A DNA stretch of 64,000 nt from Tenggerimyces flavus (GTDB lineage: Bacteria; Actinomycetota; Actinomycetes; Propionibacteriales; Actinopolymorphaceae): NCBI RefSeq assembly GCF_016907715.1, contig NZ_JAFBCM010000001.1, positions 1,612,001 to 1,676,000 on the forward strand. The letters run 5' to 3'. Of the stretch, positions 59,600 to 64,000 are shown piece by piece. The position numbers and the translations under genes are program-made. The notes below the pieces were generated by a model. That model was not told the origin of the DNA. It was given only the letters and a program-made list of their open reading frames with translations, and did not search any database. Position 1 is the stretch's first letter, and the number at the start of each line of letters is the position of its first letter.

Positions 59600-61882
59600 A
59601 TGCTCGTGGGCTGGGCGAACAGCGCGAAGGCGATCATCTACACCTTCCACCGGGCCCGGCTGGATCGGCGGCTGAAGTCGTCGCCGGTGTCGTCCAGAGC
59701 GCCCGGCGCGTTCGTCTCCGCCGAGCCGAGTCCCGGCGGGGCCACGTTCACGTACGCCAACGCCACGCTCGAGGTGCGTTTCCTCGCGGGCGGCGGCGTG
59801 TTCCTCGCCTGGGACGGCGCGCAGCCGATGCCCTCCTACGCGTTGGCCAGTTCTGACCACGATGGCGCCGAGCCCGCACCGGACGAGACCAGCGTGCTCG
59901 CCGGTCCGCACGAGGACGGCGACTGCTGGTCGGTGACCGCCGGCGGCGTCGTGGTGACCGTCGACCGATCGGGCGCGGTCGCGATCCGCACCGCGGACGG
60001 CAAGCCGCTGCGGTACGACCCGCCACCGCGCTGGGACGGCAACGACTGGGAGCACCGCAGCGTGCTCGAGAGCGACGCGGCCGTCCTCGGTCTCGGCGGC
60101 CGCAGCGCGCCGCTGGACCGCAAGGGCCGTACGTACCGGCTGTGGAACTCCGACCCCGGCGGCACGTACACGATCGGCGACGACCCGCTCTCGCTGTCGA
60201 TCCCGCTGTATCTCGTCGTCTCCGACGGCGGCTGCCACGGCGCGTTCTACGACAACACCCACGACGGCACGGTCTCGGTCGGCGCGGACGAGGTGACGTT
60301 CGCGCTCACCGGCGGGCCGCTCCGCTACTACGTCTTCCCCGGTACTCCGGCGGAGGTGCTCGACCGCTACACCCAGCTCACCGGGCGGCCGGCCGTCCCG
60401 CCGCGCTGGGCACTCGGCTACCACCAGTGCCGCTGGGGGTACGGCAGCGAGGCCGCGGTCCGCGGCGTGGTCGACCAGTTCGCCGAGCACGAGCTCCCGC
60501 TGTCCGGCATCTGGCTGGACATCGACCACCTGGTCGACCGCGCTCCGTTCGCGGTCGACGAGACCCGCTACCCCGACCTCGGCGGGTTCGCCAAGGACAT
60601 GCTGGAACGCGAGATCCACACGGTCGTCATCGCCGACCCCGGGCTGATCCGCAAGCGCGGCAACCCGACGTACGACAGCGGCCGCCGCGCCGACGTGTTC
60701 TGCCGCGACGTCCGCGGGCAGATCGCGTGGGGCGTGGTCTGGCCCGGCTGGACGGTTTTCCCCGACTTCACCGCGCCGCGTGCGCGCAAGTGGTGGAGCG
60801 ACCTGTACGAGGGCTACCTCGAGCAGGGCATCGCCGGCTTCTGGCACGACATGAACGAGCCGTCGACGTTCGTCGTCACCGGCGACGGGACGCTGCCGCT
60901 GTCCACCAAGCACGACCTCGAGGGTCGCGGCGGTGACCACCGCGAGGCGCACAACGTCTACGGCCTCACGATGAACCGCGCGGGCTTCGAGGGCGTCTCG
61001 CGGCTGCGGCCCGGGCGGCGGCCGTACATGATCTCCCGGTCCGGGTACGCGGGACTGCAGCGCTACGCCGGCACCTGGACCGGCGACATCGGCACCTCGT
61101 GGGAGGGCCTCGCGATCTCGCTGTCGTTCACGCTCGGCCTCGGGCTGTCCGGCATGCCGTACTCCGGCCCGGACATCGGCGGCTTCGACCAGCATCCCGA
61201 GGACGAGCTGTACGTGCGCTGGTTCCAGCTGGCCGCCTACCTGCCGTTCTTCCGCGTGCACTGCGCCGCCGCGTTGCCGTTCCGCGAGCCGTGGGCGTTC
61301 GGTCCGACCGTGCTGTCGCAGATCAAGCCGGCGCTGCTGGAGCGGTACGAGCTGCTGCCGTACTGGTACACGCTCGCGTTCGAGGCGGGCGCGAGCGGGG
61401 CGCCGTACGTCCGGCCGATGCTGTGGGAGCACCCGGACGACGCGGCGATGCGCTGGGTGGACGACCAGTTCATGCTCGGGTCGTCGGTGCTGGTCGCGCC
61501 GGTGCTCGAGAACGGCGCGCGCGAGCGGACCGTGTGGTTGCCCACGGGACGTTGGTACGACCGTTCGACCCAGCAGGCGTACGACGGTCCGGGTCCGGTG
61601 ACCGTCGCGGCAGAGGTGGACCGGATCCCGGTGTTCGTGCGCGGCGGCTCGGTGCTGCCGGTGACGCTCGACGGCGTCCTGACGCTGGAGGCGTACTTGC
61701 CGGGGGCGGCGGACGCCGACGTCCCGGGCGGGACGTTGGTCGCGGACGAGGGTGACGGCGTCGCCGAGCCCGTGCGGGAGACGTTCAGGATCGAGATCGG
61801 CGCGGACGGGGCGCGCTCGGTCTCCTACGAAGGGCCGGCGAGCGAACTGCCCTACCCCGTCCGCTGGGTCGGCTCATACTGA
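59600..61882 (+). CDS. Glycoside hydrolase family 31 (alpha-glucosidase/xylosidase type)
   Basis: 760 residues from ATG 59600; a GTG at 59504 would add 32 residues that do not look family-like. No signal peptide, so cytosolic. GH31 hallmarks: N-terminal beta-sandwich, YHQCRWGYGSEAAVRGVVDQF, the nucleophile region GFWHDMNEPSTF, and the acid/base WTGDIGTSWEGL followed by GMPYSGPDIGGF. It cleaves alpha-glycosidic bonds by retention. The next gene starts 5 bp after its stop, so they are one operon. Confidence 0.92.
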   Translation: MLVGWANSAKAIIYTFHRARLDRRLKSSPVSSRAPGAFVSAEPSPGGATFTYANATLEVRFLAGGGVFLAWDGAQPMPSYALASSDHDGAEPAPDETSVLAGPHEDGDCWSVTAGGVVVTVDRSGAVAIRTADGKPLRYDPPPRWDGNDWEHRSVLESDAAVLGLGGRSAPLDRKGRTYRLWNSDPGGTYTIGDDPLSLSIPLYLVVSDGGCHGAFYDNTHDGTVSVGADEVTFALTGGPLRYYVFPGTPAEVLDRYTQLTGRPAVPPRWALGYHQCRWGYGSEAAVRGVVDQFAEHELPLSGIWLDIDHLVDRAPFAVDETRYPDLGGFAKDMLEREIHTVVIADPGLIRKRGNPTYDSGRRADVFCRDVRGQIAWGVVWPGWTVFPDFTAPRARKWWSDLYEGYLEQGIAGFWHDMNEPSTFVVTGDGTLPLSTKHDLEGRGGDHREAHNVYGLTMNRAGFEGVSRLRPGRRPYMISRSGYAGLQRYAGTWTGDIGTSWEGLAISLSFTLGLGLSGMPYSGPDIGGFDQHPEDELYVRWFQLAAYLPFFRVHCAAALPFREPWAFGPTVLSQIKPALLERYELLPYWYTLAFEAGASGAPYVRPMLWEHPDDAAMRWVDDQFMLGSSVLVAPVLENGARERTVWLPTGRWYDRSTQQAYDGPGPVTVAAEVDRIPVFVRGGSVLPVTLDGVLTLEAYLPGAADADVPGGTLVADEGDGVAEPVRETFRIEIGADGARSVSYEGPASELPYPVRWVGSY

Positions 61883-61887
61883 GCTTC

Positions 61888-63876
61888 GTGCGCCGCCACG
61901 TCGCGGTACTCATTCTGTTGACCTGCGTGGCTCTGATCCAGACACCCGTTGTAGCTGAGGCACAACCGAGGGCGACCGAGACGCGGATCGGCACGCCGAT
62001 CCACAACGTCGCGCTCGACGACGTCGCGTTCGGCAACGGGCCGAACGGCAGCCCGGTGATCTACGTCGTCCCGCAGACCTCCAGCTCCGCGTGGTTCCAC
62101 GTGGTCGACGTACGGACCGGCAAGACGATCCGCAGCCTGCCGCTGCGGAACGCCGCCGGCGCGCGCGACATCGCGGTCGCGCCGGACCGCAGCGTGTACG
62201 TCGCGACGTTCCCGAACGGCCGGCTCTACCGCTACACGCCATCGAACGGGCGCATGCACGATCTCGGCAAGCCGAGCCGCGCTTCCTCAACCCTGCTTGG
62301 GCTCGCGATCGGCGAGGACGGCACCGCGTACGTCGGCTCGTACCCGACCGGCCGGCTCTACAGCTGGCGCGCCGGCCGCGGCTACCGGGACTACGGGCAG
62401 CTCTCGGCGGACTCGGTCTACACGCGGTCGATCCAGCTCTGGCGCTCGATCGCGCTCGTCGGCACCGGCACGCAGCGCGCGCACCTGTTCGCGGTCAACG
62501 TGCGAACGGGCTTCAAACGGGAGATCCCGCTGCCGCCGTTGTACGCCGGCGAGAACGAGGTCGCCGGGGTGACGGTGCGCGGCGACCGCGCGTACGTACG
62601 GATGGCGCAGTCCAAGACGCTGCTGGTCTACGACCTGGCGAAGGAGGACTGGATCGACGCGGCCGGGTCGTCGATGGGCGCGGAGGTGTCGCCGATCGCT
62701 CCCGGTTCGAAGACCGCGGAGGTCTACCACGTGGCCGGCGGCTCGCTGAAGGCGTTCAGCCCGGTGACGTTGAAGACTCGGCCCATCCACGGCATGGACG
62801 GGATGTTCTCGTCGAAGGGCTTCGCGTGGCTGCGGATGCCGGGGAAGGAGTTCCCGGGCCTGTCGCTGGTGATGGCCGACTATCTCGGGCGGCTGTGGAT
62901 CTACAACCGGACGACCGGTGCGACGTCGATGCGCTTCGCGCTGATCCCGGGTGCGCCGGTCGAGATCCGGTCGCTCGGGTTCGGGCCGTCGGGGACGATC
63001 TGGATGGGCGGCTTCGGCTCGGGTGGGTTGGCTTCGTACGACCCGGCGACCGTCCGGCTTCGGCAGGTGCAGCGCGGCACGGTCGGGCAGGCCGACGAGA
63101 TCCTCACCTCCGACGGCGAGCTCTGGCTCGGCACGTACCCGGGCGGGAACGTGCTGCGGTACGACCCGGCGAAGCCGTTCGTCTGGACCCGGAACCCGGG
63201 AACCGCGTTCGCCCTCGGTGCGTGGCGGCAGGACCGGCCGGTGGCGATGACCCGCGCGAGCGGGCGGATCGTCGTCGGAACGGTGCCGCACTACGGCCAG
63301 CTCAGCGGTGCGATCACCGTGCACGACCCGATCACCGGGGCGACGTACGTGGACCGCGGCGTGTCCGGAACGCGGAGCGTGGTGTCGCTCGTCTCCGACG
63401 GGCAGTGGGTCTACGGCTCGACGTCGAAGTGGGGTGGGCTCGGGATCACGCCGCCGGCGTCGGCGGGCACGATCTTCGCGTACGACCCGGTGACGCGGAC
63501 GAAGCTGTGGGAGGTGGCGCCGTACCCGCGCCTGCCCGCGATCACCGAGCTGGCCGCCGCGCCGGACGGGACGCTCTGGGGGCTGACGCGGGGACGGCTG
63601 TTCCAGTTCGACCCGCGCTCGTTGAAGGTCGTCCGTGAGGTGCGGGTGCCGGACCGGAGCTGGGCGAACGTCGACCACATCTGGTCGGAGGCGCAGCAGC
63701 TCGCGGTCGCGTCGGACGGGACCGTGTATGCGTGCGTGCGGGGGAAGCTGTTCCGCGTACGACCGGGCGCGACCGGCGCGACGAAGGTCGGCCCGGCGGC
63801 CGCGTTCCTGCTGGCGGACGACAAGACGATCTACCTCACGCGCGGCGCCAACCTGTACCGGCTCGACCTGCACTGA
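61888..63876 (+). CDS. Secreted beta-propeller protein
   Basis: 662 residues from GTG 61888. Signal peptide RRHVAVLILLTCVALIQTPVVAEA. Blades are seen as repeated phrases such as VYVATFPNGRLYRYTPSNGRMHDLG, AYVGSYPTGRLYSWRAGRGYRDYG, LWLGTYPGGNVLRYDP and LWGLTRGRLFQFDPRS. No catalytic motif known to me. Translation is probably coupled to the GH31 gene 5 bp upstream; a glycan-binding or lyase-like role is possible. Confidence 0.85.
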   Translation: MRRHVAVLILLTCVALIQTPVVAEAQPRATETRIGTPIHNVALDDVAFGNGPNGSPVIYVVPQTSSSAWFHVVDVRTGKTIRSLPLRNAAGARDIAVAPDRSVYVATFPNGRLYRYTPSNGRMHDLGKPSRASSTLLGLAIGEDGTAYVGSYPTGRLYSWRAGRGYRDYGQLSADSVYTRSIQLWRSIALVGTGTQRAHLFAVNVRTGFKREIPLPPLYAGENEVAGVTVRGDRAYVRMAQSKTLLVYDLAKEDWIDAAGSSMGAEVSPIAPGSKTAEVYHVAGGSLKAFSPVTLKTRPIHGMDGMFSSKGFAWLRMPGKEFPGLSLVMADYLGRLWIYNRTTGATSMRFALIPGAPVEIRSLGFGPSGTIWMGGFGSGGLASYDPATVRLRQVQRGTVGQADEILTSDGELWLGTYPGGNVLRYDPAKPFVWTRNPGTAFALGAWRQDRPVAMTRASGRIVVGTVPHYGQLSGAITVHDPITGATYVDRGVSGTRSVVSLVSDGQWVYGSTSKWGGLGITPPASAGTIFAYDPVTRTKLWEVAPYPRLPAITELAAAPDGTLWGLTRGRLFQFDPRSLKVVREVRVPDRSWANVDHIWSEAQQLAVASDGTVYACVRGKLFRVRPGATGATKVGPAAAFLLADDKTIYLTRGANLYRLDLH

Positions 63877-63906
63877 CCGCCTCGTCTGGGACCGCGCCGG
63901 GTGTTT

Positions 63907-63927
63907 GTATGAAGGGCACCTTCATAC
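63907..63927. repeat. Hairpin GTATGAAGG-GCA-CCTTCATAC
   Basis: Perfect 9-bp arms; same ATGAAGGGCACCTTCAT core as the hairpin at 48150. Placed 30 bp after the propeller gene, where a terminator would be expected. Confidence 0.7.
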
Positions 63928-63955
63928 CAACCTACCGGTACTACCATTATGTACC

Positions 63956-64000
63956 ATGAACGATGTTATGGTAGACGAGCTTCAGGAGCCTCAACTTGCC
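63956..64000 (+). CDS. Possible 5' end of a gene running off the window
   Basis: ATG 63956 opens 15 codons (MNDVMVDELQEPQLA) to the window edge without a stop. There is no ribosome site, but CATTAT at 63945 could be a -10 box for a leaderless transcript, and CTACCAT/ATGGTAG (63942, 63968) could be an operator. The acidic start recalls ArsR-type regulators; this is a guess. Confidence 0.3.
   Translation, partial: MNDVMVDELQEPQLA

Noticed and set aside
1-64000. CRISPR array or intact insertion sequence
   Set aside because: No regularly spaced direct repeats outside the coding heptads, and no transposase or integrase motif was seen.

Overview
The window is high-GC DNA (GTG starts, GGAGG-type ribosome sites, G/C at third codon positions) from an actinobacterium. 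A BldC regulator, single-domain LtrA, actinobacterial HNH and truncated-haemoglobin genes, an ABC sugar importer without its own ATPase, and purine genes spread along a locus that also carries bldC suggest a filamentous, soil-type member, perhaps near Kribbella or Actinopolymorpha. The genus is a guess; the phylum is not.

Layout. 1-14 kb: 3' end of a secreted Pro-rich protein, purD, a stand-alone LigD-type polymerase, a decayed GH39-like gene, a GxGYxYP protein, a large subtilase, LtrA and purB. 14-25.5 kb: a NACHT-LRR (bacterial NLR-like) protein, a sialidase-ricin lectin, an ECF sigma factor with hydrolase, a VOC protein, a sulfatase, a phosphoesterase, and a sigma factor fused to a membrane-anchored anti-sigma-like zinc finger and a Pro/Thr repeat tail. 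25.6-34 kb: purS-purQ, a sugar ABC operon, an FAD monooxygenase and purL. 34-41 kb: sugar-related oxidoreductase and kinase, a TetR/quinone reductase pair with a clear palindromic operator, and a frameshifted GH43-ricin gene. 42-48.4 kb: Lon, truncated haemoglobin, HNH endonuclease, a tandem covarying hairpin (candidate ncRNA), an orphan ParA, and a gene-free stretch packed with inverted repeats. 48.4-64 kb: a secreted protein, agmatinase plus D-Ala-D-Ala ligase with a double-domain Lrp regulator, a SnoaL-cyclic-nucleotide-binding fusion, a beta-propeller, a phosphopantetheinyl transferase/PP2C pair, RraA, a siderophore-interacting protein, a cupin, a conserved unknown, BldC, GH31 and a second propeller.

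How it fits together. purD, purB, purS, purQ and purL are the backbone. They are separated by accessory cargo for glycan and peptide breakdown (GxGYxYP, subtilase, sialidase, sulfatase, GH43 remnant, GH31, sugar importer), defence (NACHT-LRR) and signalling (two unusual sigma factors). purC, purF and purM are not in the window.

The most notable non-coding signal is a five-copy dispersed element (about 1.4, 3.5, 40.8, 57.3 and 57.9 kb). Its core is two adjacent hairpins, one a near-perfect 32-34 nt palindrome centred on ATGATCATG-T(AA/TT)A-CATGATCAT. Three copies lie exactly between convergent genes and several abut or supply the flanking stop codon, so a bidirectional 3'-end (terminator-like) role is likely. 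I found no tRNA, rRNA, CRISPR array or intact insertion sequence.
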